Below are positions 1 to 6,898 of a DNA stretch of 23,446 bases, one piece after another. Location: contig CALEFQ010000112.1 in NCBI GenBank assembly GCA_937877125.1, forward strand, positions 1-23,446, in the 5' to 3' direction. The position numbers were made by a program, and so were the translations under genes. The notes under the pieces were generated by a model. The model was given only the letters and a program-made list of their open reading frames with translations, was not told where the DNA came from and searched no databases. The first letter of the stretch is position 1. The number at the start of each line of letters is the position of its first letter. The stretch comes from an uncultured bacterium (GTDB lineage Bacteria; Patescibacteriota; CALEFQ01).

Positions 1-18
1 AAAAACAAAAGCTCGCTA

Positions 19-115
19 CATAGTGCCCTCGGTGGGATGCTTCGGCAGGCTCAGCACAGAGCAATACTGACTAGCTTTCGCTGTCCATCTTGCCCATCCT
101 GAGCTTGTCGAAGGA
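19..115 (-). repeat. Inverted hairpin doublet after tRNA-Leu(GAG), with copied tRNA tail
   Basis: Read on the minus strand, directly after the tRNA CCA comes a hairpin with arms CCATCCT/AGGATGG (the first CCA is the tRNA's own) around the loop TCGACAAGCTC. About 36 nt of unique core follow, then a second hairpin in opposite orientation with arms TGCT/AGCA and loop TCGGCAGGCTC on the plus strand. It ends with a 16-base copy (23-38) of the tRNA-Leu 3' end (original 118-133), in which the terminal CCA has become CTA. The same architecture follows tRNA-Arg at 7789. It resembles a REP doublet; mobility is inferred from the copied tRNA tail and the two independent sites. Confidence 0.75.
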
Positions 116-201
116 TGGTGCCCTCGGTGGGATTTGAACCCACACGCCCTTACGGGCACAGCCCCTCAAGCTGCCGCGTATGCCAATTCCGCCACGAGGG
201 C
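116..201 (-). tRNA. tRNA-Leu (anticodon GAG)
   Basis: A class II tRNA of 86 nt including an encoded CCA (116-118). The acceptor stem is GCCCTCG/CGAGGGC with discriminator A. The anticodon stem GCAGC/GCTGT encloses the loop TTGAGGG, giving GAG, which decodes CUC/CUU. A long variable arm (GCCCGTAAGGGC) and the T-loop GTTCAAATC are visible. It lies after rplS on the same strand and is followed without spacing by a palindromic repeat element. Confidence 0.95.
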
Positions 202-345
202 ACAATAACTTTCGAAGTGGGCCAAGGAAAGTTTACCCGACCAAGTTCGACTGTAGCGAAAAGAGTCGGGCCAGGGGTAAAAAAGCCAAAAACTAAAATC
301 CAAAAGTAACGACGGAATTCCCTAAAACTAATCCTGATGCCCAAA

Positions 346-888
346 CTATTTCTTTTCTTCTTTAGGTTTTTCCACGGAGACCGTTTCGGCTTTTTTAGCC
401 TCGGCTTCCGCTTTGGCTTTGGCCGCTTCTTTGGCTTCCCGCTCCTTCTTTATGGCCGCGCGACGTTCGTCCTCAGCTTTTTTCTTTTCGCGCTCTATTT
501 TACGTTGCTGGTCGATTTGGGCTGCTCGTTTTAAGTATTTTTCATGTTGCTCGGAATCTTCTTTGACCCGGATATCACGCTTGCGAATGTAGAAAAGCTT
601 AGCCCGGCGTACCTTGGAAGTTTTTGTGACTTCAATTTTATCTATCGCGGGCGAATGAAGCGGAAAAATTCTTTCCACACCGACCCCGTTGGAAACCTTA
701 CGAACGGTAAAAGTTGCGCTCTGGCCCCGGCCCGCGTGCTGGGCAATGACCAGTCCTTCAAAAATCTGGACACGCTCTTTATCGCCTTCTTTGACTTTTT
801 GATGGACTTTTACCGTCTGGCCCGGTTTTATTTCCGGAACTTCCCGGCGCTGGTTTTTGGTAAATTCGTTGATTTTCTGGTAACTCAT
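346..888 (-). CDS. rplS: 50S ribosomal protein L19 with Lys/Glu-rich C-terminal extension
   Basis: L19 sits at the interface of the 30S and 50S subunits. Residues 1-112 are a complete L19: [50 protein letters not shown] and the conserved end [11 protein letters not shown]. Typical L19 is about 115 residues; this one has 180. The extra 65 or so residues are almost only K, E, A and R and are probably helical or disordered. The gene lies 58 nt after the (d)CMP kinase and may be cotranscribed with it. No SD precedes the ATG (upstream is TTACTTATTTTCT). The L19 call is firm; the role of the tail is unknown. Confidence 0.97.
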   Translation of the reverse strand: MSYQKINEFTKNQRREVPEIKPGQTVKVHQKVKEGDKERVQIFEGLVIAQHAGRGQSATFTVRKVSNGVGVERIFPLHSPAIDKIEVTKTSKVRRAKLFYIRKRDIRVKEDSEQHEKYLKRAAQIDQQRKIEREKKKAEDERRAAIKKEREAKEAAKAKAEAEAKKAETVSVEKPKEEKK

Positions 889-897
889 AGAAAATAA

Positions 898-958
898 GTA
901 AAAAGTTAAAAGTCAAAAGTCAAAACGATTGGCACGTTTTCACTTTTCACTTTTCACT
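898..958. repeat. Short-word A/T-rich intergenic repeat (AAAAGTC / TTTTCAC words)
   Basis: Between rplS and the kinase the sequence is built from repeats of AAAAGTTAAAAGTC on the left and CACTTTTCACTTTTCACTT on the right, which are imperfect inverted copies. The kinase stop codon lies inside it. Similar word repeats occur at most operon borders of this window (1493, 3041, 3382, 9814, 15374, 18203). Confidence 0.6.
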
Positions 959-1486
959 TCTGGTCGGTAATTTCCGGAGAATGATTTCCGCGATCTGGTC
1001 AGGGGTCTTATCATCAGTTGAGACTACTAGATGGTAAACCGAAAGATCATTTATGTCAATGCCGTAGATCTTTTGATAACGTTCCTGATCCAGCCGGTCC
1101 CGGCGCGTATTTTCCTGGCTCGCCTGCTCGACACTGATCCGGTCGCGCTCGGAAATTCGCCGAGCCTGGGTTTCCGGTTTTACCTCAAGAAAAACCCCGA
1201 AATATGGCTGTTTTTCCCGCTGGAACAAGTATGGAATCGTACGCGACTGGACGATCTTGTCGCCGCCCCGGATCGCGGTCATCACCCGTTCGTCGATTTC
1301 CCGGTCGATTTCGTGATGAGTATCTCGGTACCGCCCGAATTCTGCCAGTTCCATCTTCCGTTCTCGCGCCGCCGCCCGGAACATTTGTCCGACATCGACC
1401 GCCGGCAATTGTAATTTTTCCGAAAGCTTTTTGATGATAGTTGATTTGCCGCTGCCCGCGCGGCCATTGACGATAATTGGAACCAT
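947..1486 (-). CDS. (d)CMP kinase, archaeal-type cytidylate kinase family
   Basis: Phosphorylates CMP/dCMP with ATP in pyrimidine nucleotide supply. The P-loop GRAGSGKST is at residues 8-16, followed by LPAVDVGQMFRAAARERKM, which matches the substrate-binding segment of archaeal-type CMP kinases (SAGDIFRELAKERGM-like). The motifs RISERDRISVEQA, RYQKIYGIDINDLSVYHLVV and DQIAEIIL are also typical of that family rather than of the longer bacterial Cmk. I chose the ATG at 1486 (179 aa). A start at 1513 would add nine residues encoded by the A/T-rich word repeat 1493-1556. No clear SD is seen. The gene lies between rluD and rplS on the same strand. Confidence 0.85.
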   Translation of the reverse strand: MVPIIVNGRAGSGKSTIIKKLSEKLQLPAVDVGQMFRAAARERKMELAEFGRYRDTHHEIDREIDERVMTAIRGGDKIVQSRTIPYLFQREKQPYFGVFLEVKPETQARRISERDRISVEQASQENTRRDRLDQERYQKIYGIDINDLSVYHLVVSTDDKTPDQIAEIILRKLPTRSEK

Positions 1487-1492
1487 ATCTTT

Positions 1493-1556
1493 AACGTAAA
1501 ATGTAAAACGCAAAACGAAAAAATATAGAAATTTTACGTTTTACGTTTTACGTTTA
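1493..1556. repeat. Inverted short-word repeat (TTTTACG words)
   Basis: The left part is built from ACGTAAAATGTAAAACGC and the right part from TTTTACGTTTTACGTTTTAC, so the stretch can fold back on itself. It fills the gap between rluD and the kinase and includes the last bases of rluD. Confidence 0.6.
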
Positions 1557-2441
1557 CAAAACGAATCTATTATCCACCGGGACCTCGTACTCGCGCCAGG
1601 TACGACCCAAATCTCGAAACCTGATTTTCCAGGCCAAGAGCATCAACGGCCCGACCTGGTCGCGCCGGCCGTAAAGAGTATCGCCGACTATCGGATGCTT
1701 CAGGGCTGAAAAGTGAACACGCAGCTGGTGCATCCGCCCCGTTTGGGGACGCGCTTCCACCAACGTGCGATCGGCGGTTTTTTTCAGCACGCGATAAATA
1801 GTCTTGGAAAATTTTCCCTCGGCGTCATCCCCCAGTTCTCGCTTGACCGGAACATGCGTCGCCCGTTTCATAAAACCCTCGATCACCCCCTGATCCTGGT
1901 CCAAACATCCTTCCAGCAGCGCCAAATATGTTTTCTCTACTTGATGATTTTTAAACTGGCTTTTTAAATGGTCATAGCCAGGATTCGTCCGGGCCACGAG
2001 CATGATTCCAGCCGTCTCCTTGTCCAGTCGATGCACGATTCCCGGACGCAGGGGATCTTCGCCTACTTTTTTGATTTCCGGGTACCGGGCAACAAGTCCG
2101 TTGGCCAAAGTCCCGTCCGGGTTTCCGCTGCCAGGATGAACCACTAGCCCCATCGGCTTATTGATCACCAAAAAGTCAGTTTGTTCATCAATCACGGCAA
2201 ACTCGATTTCACCCTGCGGCCGCAACTCTGGTTCTTGCTCTTCGATCGAAAATACAATTTTCTGGCCACTTTTGACCTCGCGGGATGCTTTGACCGACAA
2301 CAAACCGTCAATAGTAACTCTCCCAGCCGCGATAAAACCTTGGATAATCGAGCGGGTATAGTCTTTAGTTTTATCCGCTAAAAACTTATCCAGCCGCTGG
2401 CCCGATTCCTCCGCCGAAACATTAAAAGTGAATTTTTTCAT
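1554..2441 (-). CDS. rluD: RluA/RluD-family pseudouridine synthase
   Basis: Converts specific uridines in RNA (usually 23S rRNA) to pseudouridine. An N-terminal S4 RNA-binding domain (QRLDKFLADKTKDYTRSII...GRVTIDG, residues about 16-47) is followed by the catalytic domain with INKPMGLVVHPGSGN and the signature HRLDKETAGIMLVART. The catalytic Asp is within HRLD, near residue 140. The late motifs RPQTGRMHQLRVH and HPIVGDTLYG are present, so the protein is complete at about 295 residues. A GTG precedes the ATG by one codon, so the start is 2441 or 2444; no SD is seen. The exact target site (RluD or RluC type) cannot be told from sequence alone. Confidence 0.93.
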   Translation of the reverse strand: MKKFTFNVSAEESGQRLDKFLADKTKDYTRSIIQGFIAAGRVTIDGLLSVKASREVKSGQKIVFSIEEQEPELRPQGEIEFAVIDEQTDFLVINKPMGLVVHPGSGNPDGTLANGLVARYPEIKKVGEDPLRPGIVHRLDKETAGIMLVARTNPGYDHLKSQFKNHQVEKTYLALLEGCLDQDQGVIEGFMKRATHVPVKRELGDDAEGKFSKTIYRVLKKTADRTLVEARPQTGRMHQLRVHFSALKHPIVGDTLYGRRDQVGPLMLLAWKIRFRDLGRTWREYEVPVDNRFVL

Positions 2442-2485
2442 CACTAAAAATTATAAGATATTTCAATCCTTAAGACAAGGCTATC

Positions 2486-2513
2486 TTGACATACAGCGCC
2501 AGCGTGATATTAT
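2486..2513 (+). promoter_or_regulatory. Sigma70-type promoter of the 2559 gene
   Basis: TTGACA (2486-2491), a 16-nt spacer and TATTAT (2508-2513). The leader then contains a small hairpin CTCGC-ATTAAC-GCGAG (2521-2536) just ahead of the SD AGGAGG at 2547-2552. Confidence 0.75.
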
Positions 2514-2558
2514 TTAAAGTCTCGCATTAACGCGAGTAAATTTTCCAGGAGGCAGAAT

Positions 2559-2996
2559 ATGAATTTGTCTAAGTGGCAAGAGTCCGAACCGATTGGCAGG
2601 CTACTACGCGAAATCGACGAAGTTTTTCAAGAAAATAGCTTCGTCGACATTGACATCGACCTTGGCAGTAATGAAGAAAAAGTCGGCGAAATGAACGACT
2701 TCGAAAAAGCACTATTAACTTTGATCGAAAGGAAAAAAGCTACTATCGAAAAAATCCGACGCCCGGCCCAGACCAAATTAATGCCACAAGCCGAGAACGT
2801 AGAAATTGCCCGGACAGAGGTGGAGGTGGAATGGCTGACAGCAACCATGTGGAATCAAATAGAACTGAGAACAGCACTTTTTAAAACTCCCCTGGGCATA
2901 CGAGAAGGGTTTCGGATAGTCAAGATTCAAGAACCGGGCATCGGCCGAGAAATCCCGTGGGCAGCCTTTGTCCTCCGAAAATCACCAAGACCCTAA
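2559..2996 (+). CDS. Hypothetical protein, 145 aa
   Basis: Not recognised. It has its own promoter (2486), a textbook SD (AGGAGG, 6 nt before the ATG) and its own terminator (3014-3040), so it is a monocistronic expressed gene. The protein is hydrophilic with an acidic N-terminal half (FVDIDIDLGSNEEKVGEM), a likely helix FEKALLTLIERKKATIEKI (about 50-68) and a more beta-like C-terminal half (FRIVKIQEPGIGREIPWAAFVLR). There is no signal peptide or membrane segment. The ending resembles that of small cytoplasmic proteins with a beta hairpin; nothing further is supportable. Confidence 0.85.
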   Translation: MNLSKWQESEPIGRLLREIDEVFQENSFVDIDIDLGSNEEKVGEMNDFEKALLTLIERKKATIEKIRRPAQTKLMPQAENVEIARTEVEVEWLTATMWNQIELRTALFKTPLGIREGFRIVKIQEPGIGREIPWAAFVLRKSPRP

Positions 2997-3013
2997 TTAT
3001 TTGCCCCTAAACC

Positions 3014-3040
3014 ACAGGCGACTCCGGTTGCCTGTTTTTT
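3014..3040 (+). terminator. Intrinsic terminator of the 2559 gene
   Basis: ACAGGC (3014-3019) pairs with GCCTGT (3030-3035) and a run of T follows. Confidence 0.85.
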
Positions 3041-3161
3041 GTTTTAAGTCAAAAGTCAAAGATCAAAAGTCAAAAAATTTTGAAATCTTGCTGTGATTAT
3101 ATTGCTGAAATAAAATTTGATGTTCCATGCGCTAAATCGTTTTTGACTTTTGACTTAAAAC
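3041..3161. repeat. Inverted repeat with 20-bp perfect arms
   Basis: GTTTTAAGTCAAAAGTCAAA at 3041-3060 is the exact reverse complement of 3142-3161. The roughly 80 nt between them is A/T-rich and shows no gene. The same AAAAGTC word recurs at 898, 14080 and 15374. Confidence 0.75.
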
Positions 3162-3327
3162 AAAAAACCTCCTCTTTTAACTGGCCCGGTTAAAACGCAA
3201 GGAGAGCTTGCTATCCAGCAGGAGTAAATCCTTTACCGGAAATCACCGGACCATGTAAAAAAGGAGGTCGCGAAACAAAGATGATTTTAAAAACCCGCGG
3301 CGGGTTATATTTGTCTGGTTTGAAATT
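3158..3327 (-). ncRNA. Candidate structured small RNA
   Basis: Read on the minus strand, a promoter (3362-3334) is followed by a small hairpin AACCCG-CCG-CGGGTT (about 3306-3292). Then comes a long closing stem: 3268-3246 pairs with 3189-3167 over 23 positions with only two mismatches, counting G-U pairs. Its right arm runs straight into TTTTTTG, as in an intrinsic terminator. Inside the closing stem are small hairpins: GTAAA-GGA-TTTAC, TGCT-GGAT-AGCA and CAAG-CTCTC-CTTG. I do not recognise an Rfam family: the conserved cores of tmRNA, RNase P RNA and SRP RNA are not visible. There is no plausible reading frame. Confidence 0.5.
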
Positions 3328-3333
3328 TAGGCA

Positions 3334-3362
3334 AGTGTAGCAGGAATGTTAGGGAGTGTCAA
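3334..3362 (-). promoter_or_regulatory. Promoter of the candidate small RNA
   Basis: On the minus strand, TTGACA (3362-3357), a 17-nt spacer and TACACT (3339-3334). Confidence 0.6.
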
Positions 3363-3381
3363 CAACTTAGCAGGGTATTTG

Positions 3382-3456
3382 GTCGTTGGTCTTTGGTCTT
3401 TAGCCATTATTATAAGCTTTTCTTGCTAAAAACTAAAGACAAAAGACTAAAGACTA
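3382..3456. repeat. Inverted short-word repeat (GGTCTTT / AAAGACA words)
   Basis: TCGTTGGTCTTTGGTCTTTA on the left and CTAAAGACAAAAGACTAAAG on the right are imperfect inverted copies around a short A/T-rich loop. Confidence 0.55.
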
Positions 3457-3466
3457 TATAAGGTTT

Positions 3467-3498
3467 GGCGCTCCGAACGCACGCGGCGCCGGAGCGCC
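3467..3498. repeat. GC-rich 9-bp hairpin
   Basis: GGCGCTCCG (3467-3475) pairs with CGGAGCGCC (3490-3498) around a 14-nt loop. It lies about 30 nt downstream of the minus-strand promoter at 3527-3555 and has no T run on either side, so it is a leader structure rather than a clear terminator. Confidence 0.6.
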
Positions 3499-3526
3499 TC
3501 CGTTCTCAATTTCTCAAGAACAGAGC

Positions 3527-3555
3527 ATTGTATCACAATAACTATAATCTGTCAA
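3527..3555 (-). promoter_or_regulatory. Strong minus-strand promoter
   Basis: TTGACA (3555-3550), a 17-nt spacer and TACAAT (3532-3527) on the minus strand. No reading frame follows in this direction; the downstream content is the hairpin at 3467-3498, the inverted repeat at 3382-3456 and then the candidate RNA. It may be a second promoter for that RNA. Confidence 0.6.
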
Positions 3556-3600
3556 GGGGCCAGTCCTAGCCCCTAATTTAAGCAACAGAATAACTCTTTT

Positions 3601-5118
3601 TTAATTTTTTATCCGCTTCATAATCACTGCCAAATCATCGCTATAGATCATCTCCCAATTCGAATCATTTTTGAGGACTTGGACTAGGGGTCGGGACGGA
3701 GCCAGGAAAAGAAAATTTATGTCGTATTTATCTAAAACCTCGGCCGCGCCCGCGTGAAAGTTAGCCGTTTCCACAAATTCTTGGAGCAAGTTTTTACCGT
3801 CTCTTTTCCAGTGAGCAGTTCGCCCGTCAGTAAAAACCGGATACTCCGGCGCCTGCCAGATAAGATACCCGCCCCAGTTATATTCATTGAACATATTCCC
3901 GGATAAGCGCAAATTTTTCAATTCGCGCACGGCGCTAACCGGAATATCGGCCGCCGCGAAAATTTCGTTTTGATTGAAACTCCGTTTGGCTGTTTGACCA
4001 AATTGCCCGATTGCGAAGACGCTTAAGACCGCTACCGCCACCAGTCCGATGAAAATCGCCCGGTTTCTCACGATCGGAATAAAGAACTGATCGAAAAATT
4101 GTCCGGCGCCAATCATAAAGAAAGGCAAGGTAATCACCACGAAAAGCGGGATATGCCGCAGGCTTATCAGGGCCGCCAGCAGAAAAATGATAAATAACGT
4201 AAATTGCGCTAAGTCAATTTTGGCTCGGCGTAAGAAAAAAGCAATTAGCCAGGCACAAAGATAAATACCGAAAACAATACCGTAGGTCTGGGTGATATCC
4301 GGCGCCAGCCATTCTGTTATCTCGCGAGTCCCATAATGATCAAGCACGGTGCGATAAACCTCAAGGTAAATCCGCCAGCCATATGGATTTATTAGTGTCG
4401 CGGCAAAAGACACCGGGAGCATCCAGGCCAGACGTTTGATCGCCAAAGACGCCAGGGTATTTTTTTCCTCCGCCAACCAAAACTTCCCCTTTTTTATCAA
4501 AACCGACCGCTTAATTGACTCTAATATGAGTAGAATAATGAAGAGGCTTAGACCCACGGGGAAACTGGCATGCAGATTAGCCCAGGCCAAAAAAATGAAA
4601 GGAAGCCAGTAAATAGCCCGCGAGGCGGGATTGCGGCGCAGTTTTTGAAAAATTATGAGCACTAAGCAAACCGCCACCAAGGTCAGTAACTGCGGCCGCA
4701 CCCCGGCATAAAAAGTCACCACTCCGGCACCGCCGACTCCGATCATCAAATTCTGGTAAAACGGCAACGGCGAATCCAAGGTCTTGGGAACCAGATAGGC
4801 GAAAATTAACACCATAAGTCCGGCGAAAAGAAGGCTCAACAAAAATGGTCCGCCTAGGTTATAGAGCTGATATAAAACCACATTGGTCAGCCATTCATGA
4901 TCAATCCACCTGAAATCGGCGAAGCTATGGGTAAACCAGTCCACCTGAGGGACCTCGCCTCGAGATAGTATTTGCTCGCCCGTCCGCAAATGCCAGCCGA
5001 TATCCGGATCATCCATCGCCTTAAACCCGAAAACAAAGATAAGAAACAAACACAGAACGATCAAAATCGCCTGAAACAAGCGCTGATTCTTGAATTCGGA
5101 CATGATAAGGGAAGGCAT
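3601..5118 (-). CDS. Polytopic membrane protein, GT-C glycosyltransferase-like
   Basis: About 505 residues with a first membrane helix (ILIVLCLFLIFVFGF) and around nine or ten further hydrophobic segments. After helix 1 comes DDPDIGWHLRTGEQILSRG, then PQVDWFTHSFADFRWIDHEWL. This Asp-x-Asp...WHL...HEWL pattern in the first extracytoplasmic loop is seen in a widespread family of uncharacterised GT-C-like membrane proteins; an acidic pair there suits a lipid-linked sugar transferase, but activity is inferred. The C-terminal about 120 residues are soluble (FNEYNWGGYLIW...PVFTDGRTAHW). The start may be the ATG at 5118 or 5103; a GTG at 5136 is less likely. No SD is seen. It is monocistronic and divergent from the 3D-domain gene. 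Confidence 0.8.
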   Translation of the reverse strand: MPSLIMSEFKNQRLFQAILIVLCLFLIFVFGFKAMDDPDIGWHLRTGEQILSRGEVPQVDWFTHSFADFRWIDHEWLTNVVLYQLYNLGGPFLLSLLFAGLMVLIFAYLVPKTLDSPLPFYQNLMIGVGGAGVVTFYAGVRPQLLTLVAVCLVLIIFQKLRRNPASRAIYWLPFIFLAWANLHASFPVGLSLFIILLILESIKRSVLIKKGKFWLAEEKNTLASLAIKRLAWMLPVSFAATLINPYGWRIYLEVYRTVLDHYGTREITEWLAPDITQTYGIVFGIYLCAWLIAFFLRRAKIDLAQFTLFIIFLLAALISLRHIPLFVVITLPFFMIGAGQFFDQFFIPIVRNRAIFIGLVAVAVLSVFAIGQFGQTAKRSFNQNEIFAAADIPVSAVRELKNLRLSGNMFNEYNWGGYLIWQAPEYPVFTDGRTAHWKRDGKNLLQEFVETANFHAGAAEVLDKYDINFLFLAPSRPLVQVLKNDSNWEMIYSDDLAVIMKRIKN

Positions 5119-5137
5119 ATTCGTGAAGTATATCACA

Positions 5138-5250
5138 AAATTTAAAGCTAAAAGCTTAAAATTTAAAAGAAATTCAAAAAAACGGCTTAAAATAACTCCT
5201 GCTATAATTTTAGCTTATAATTTACCTTAGATTTAGGTTTTGAGCTTTAA
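5138..5250. repeat. A/T-rich inverted short-word repeat
   Basis: Words of the form AAATTTAAAGCTAAAAGC on the left and TTTTGAGCTTTAATTTTT on the right are imperfect inverted copies. They occupy the divergent region ahead of the plus-strand promoters. Confidence 0.45.
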
Positions 5251-5271
5251 TTTTTCATGCCAGTCGTATCC

Positions 5272-5300
5272 TTGACTTCATATCACTCCCAGCCTATAAT
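5272..5300 (+). promoter_or_regulatory. Promoter P1 upstream of the 3D-domain gene
   Basis: TTGACT (5272-5277), exactly 17 nt, then a perfect TATAAT (5295-5300). Confidence 0.75.
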
Positions 5301-5332
5301 GCCCTGATTGTGAATATCAATTATACATTTTT

Positions 5333-5354
5333 TGGCTTATTTAAGCCATTTTTT
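5333..5354 (+). terminator. Terminator-like hairpin 30 nt after P1
   Basis: TGGCTT (5333-5338) pairs with AAGCCA (5343-5348) and six T follow (5349-5354). Transcripts from P1 reaching this point would be only about 50 nt long. Confidence 0.6.
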
Positions 5355-5375
5355 ATTGGAATCGCGATCTTTCCC

Positions 5376-5404
5376 TTGACAAAATAGCCTAGATATGATA
5401 AGAT
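5376..5404 (+). promoter_or_regulatory. Promoter P2 upstream of the 3D-domain gene
   Basis: TTGACA (5376-5381), a 17-nt spacer and TAAGAT (5399-5404). Confidence 0.6.
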
Positions 5405-5421
5405 GCCGGGTTCTGTAAAAC

Positions 5422-5448
5422 GCTCGGTATCGATTACCGGGCTTTTTT
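5422..5448 (+). terminator. Terminator-like leader hairpin (possible attenuator)
   Basis: GCTCGGTA (5422-5429) pairs with TTACCGGGC (5434-5442 region, including one T-G pair) around a short loop and is followed by TTTTTT. It lies between P2 and the hydrolase gene, so expression needs read-through. Confidence 0.6.
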
Positions 5449-5601
5449 AGAGCTTAACTTAGCGAAACGATTTGATTCCCTGTTACTGATTCCGTTGGCC
5501 AGGGGTAAATCAGTCGTTCAATCATCAAACATATTAGAAAACTAGTAACCGCCATCGGCTCAGTTTTCTGCATCTTATACTTCCAATTTCCGCTGCTTGC
5601 C

Positions 5602-6156
5602 ATGAACCAGGCCTTTGCCGCCGAACTAGGCAAAGGACCGCAGGAATTCGGCGTCGATTATAACGCTTATGAAAACCGGAAGACCCTCGCCGAGATCAAG
5701 CAACTGATGCGCAAGAAGCAATATGAAAAATTGGCGTTACAGCGCCAGCAAGAACGCCAAGCGCTGGAAGAACAGCGCAAGGCGACCCGCTTGGCTCAAA
5801 TCGCCCGCGGGGAATTGCGCGACATCCCGGTTGAAGACATCCGGGTCGTGCAAACGCTTACCGGTAATTTTACCGCCTATACTCCCAGCGTGGATGAGTG
5901 CGACGGCGATCCGTGGCGCACGGCCTCGGGAACGACTCTTCACTACGGGACCATTGCCGCCCCGCCGCAATATGCCTTCGGCACTTTAATCCGTCTGCCA
6001 GACTATGATCCAGATATGATCTTTCGTGTCGAAGACCGCGGTGGCGCCATCAAAGGCAATCACTTCGATATCGCCCTGCTTTCCAAAAAAGAGGCTTTCG
6101 CCTTCGGGCGCCGCCCGCTGAAAGTAGAAATTATCGAAATCGCGGGTATTCGCTAA
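5602..6156 (+). CDS. Secreted 3D-domain protein (cell-wall lytic type)
   Basis: The C-terminal domain carries the 3D (three Asp) pattern of MltA/RpfB-type peptidoglycan lytic enzymes: FTAYTPSVDECDGDPWRTASG (about 90-110), then DRGGAI (145-150) and NHFDIAL with the third Asp. Residues about 24-70 are a charged coiled coil. The only ATG is at 5602, but the frame stays open back to a stop at 5506. Its upstream translation reads as a signal peptide: IIKHIRKLV, then a hydrophobic core, then LLAMNQAFA before AE. The real start therefore seems to be a non-canonical codon (ATC/ATT between 5509 and 5533) or is hidden by a sequence error. The gene ends at a strong terminator. Confidence 0.85.
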   Translation: MNQAFAAELGKGPQEFGVDYNAYENRKTLAEIKQLMRKKQYEKLALQRQQERQALEEQRKATRLAQIARGELRDIPVEDIRVVQTLTGNFTAYTPSVDECDGDPWRTASGTTLHYGTIAAPPQYAFGTLIRLPDYDPDMIFRVEDRGGAIKGNHFDIALLSKKEAFAFGRRPLKVEIIEIAGIR

Positions 6157-6162
6157 AATCTG

Positions 6163-6191
6163 AAAACCCCCGGATTCGTCCGGGGGTTTTT
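6163..6191. terminator. Bidirectional intrinsic terminator
   Basis: CCCCCGGA and TCCGGGGG form a perfect 8-bp stem with a TTCG tetraloop, flanked by AAAA on the left and TTTTT on the right. It serves both the 3D-domain gene and the convergent Nudix gene. Confidence 0.95.
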
Positions 6192-6200
6192 GTTTGGAAA

Positions 6201-6608
6201 CTATTCTTTAGCGGCCTTGATTATCTCCAGATGATCAAAAGCCAGCGGCGGTAATTCGTCCAGGGGAAACCAGGCAACTGCGGCCGCATCATCACCAGAT
6301 TTTAACTGCCCGGTCGCTTCTATTAAAAAAGGAACTGAAACGCGCTGCTCAAAACGACGAGGACTGCTGAATACCGGTAATTGACGCCAGCGCGTCGCCA
6401 CCAACCCGGTCTCTTCTCGCAATTCGCGCCGGACTGCTTCAGCCACCGTTTCGTCCCATTCAACCATGCCGCCCGGCAATGCCCAGCATCCCTGATCCGG
6501 ATCGATCCGACGTTTGATTAATAAAACCAGGCGCTGCCGAAAGACAACAGCATCAACCGCCAGACCGCGATTGATGTAAAGTCCGCAACGGCACTTTTTA
6601 ATCGTCAT
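6201..6608 (-). CDS. Nudix hydrolase
   Basis: Hydrolyses a nucleoside diphosphate linked to another group, using a divalent metal. The complete Nudix box GX5EX7REUXEEXGU is at residues 47-69: G47, E53 and RELREETGL 61-69. The N-terminal KKCRCGLYINRGLAVDAVVF and the length of 135 fit the small ADP-ribose pyrophosphatase/MutT-like members. QGCWALPGGMVEWDET just before the box is typical. It is a single gene convergent with the 3D-domain gene and shares its terminator. The substrate cannot be deduced. Confidence 0.9.
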   Translation of the reverse strand: MTIKKCRCGLYINRGLAVDAVVFRQRLVLLIKRRIDPDQGCWALPGGMVEWDETVAEAVRRELREETGLVATRWRQLPVFSSPRRFEQRVSVPFLIEATGQLKSGDDAAAVAWFPLDELPPLAFDHLEIIKAAKE

Positions 6609-6665
6609 GATTTTTATAATTATTATTTTACCTTAACAAAATTTCGCTGGACCGGCAACGTCTCA

Positions 6666-6694
6666 TTGACTTAAGCTCTCTTTCCTTGTATTAT
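6666..6694 (+). promoter_or_regulatory. Promoter of the tRNA-Cys unit
   Basis: TTGACT (6666-6671), a 17-nt spacer and TATTAT (6689-6694), about 66 nt before the tRNA 5' end. Confidence 0.65.
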
Positions 6695-6759
6695 TTTTCT
6701 GTCTGCTCCGCTTATAAAGGCCAAGGGCTTAAGTCTCAGGTTGTTTGACATTTAGCATC

Positions 6760-6835
6760 GGCGTGGTAGCCAAGTGGCTAAGGCAACGGTTTGCAAAACC
6801 GTCATTCGCGGGTTCGACTCCCGCCCACGCCTCCA
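6760..6835 (+). tRNA. tRNA-Cys (anticodon GCA)
   Basis: 76 nt with CCA encoded. The acceptor stem is GGCGTGG/CCACGCC with discriminator T (U73, the Cys identity base). The anticodon stem ACGGT/ACCGT encloses the loop TTGCAAA, giving GCA. The T-loop is GGTTCGACTCC. The final A of the CCA is also the first base of the next hairpin. Confidence 0.96.
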
Positions 6836-6874
6836 CTCTGCTTCGCCCCGTCGAATCGGCAGGCTTCGCAGAGT
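6835..6874 (-). repeat. tRNA-abutting hairpin with 3x3 internal loop (after tRNA-Cys)
   Basis: On the minus strand: outer arm ACTCTGC, GAA, an inner imperfect GC-rich hairpin, GAA, outer arm GCAGAGT. The outer arm starts on the last A of the tRNA-Cys CCA. Its design matches the elements at 7154, 7558, 7712, 7875, 8010 and 19113, with different stem sequences. Confidence 0.65.
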
Positions 6875-6898
6875 TTAACCATTAACGAAAGGAGGGCA

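Noticed and set aside
115..309. Plus-strand frame starting MVPSVGFEPTRPYGHSPSS
   Set aside because: This is the reverse reading of tRNA-Leu(GAG), a frequent false protein.
3150..3330. tmRNA, RNase P RNA, SRP RNA or hammerhead ribozyme for the candidate RNA
   Set aside because: None of the conserved cores (tRNA-like ends, GAGGAAAGTCC, GGAAGGAAGCAGC, CTGATGA with GAAA) is present.
5450..5530. c-di-AMP (ydaO) riboswitch before the wall hydrolase
   Set aside because: GCTTAACTT and AGGGGTAAATC recall parts of the consensus and the gene type fits, but the remaining conserved blocks are absent and the 3' half would lie inside the signal-peptide codons.
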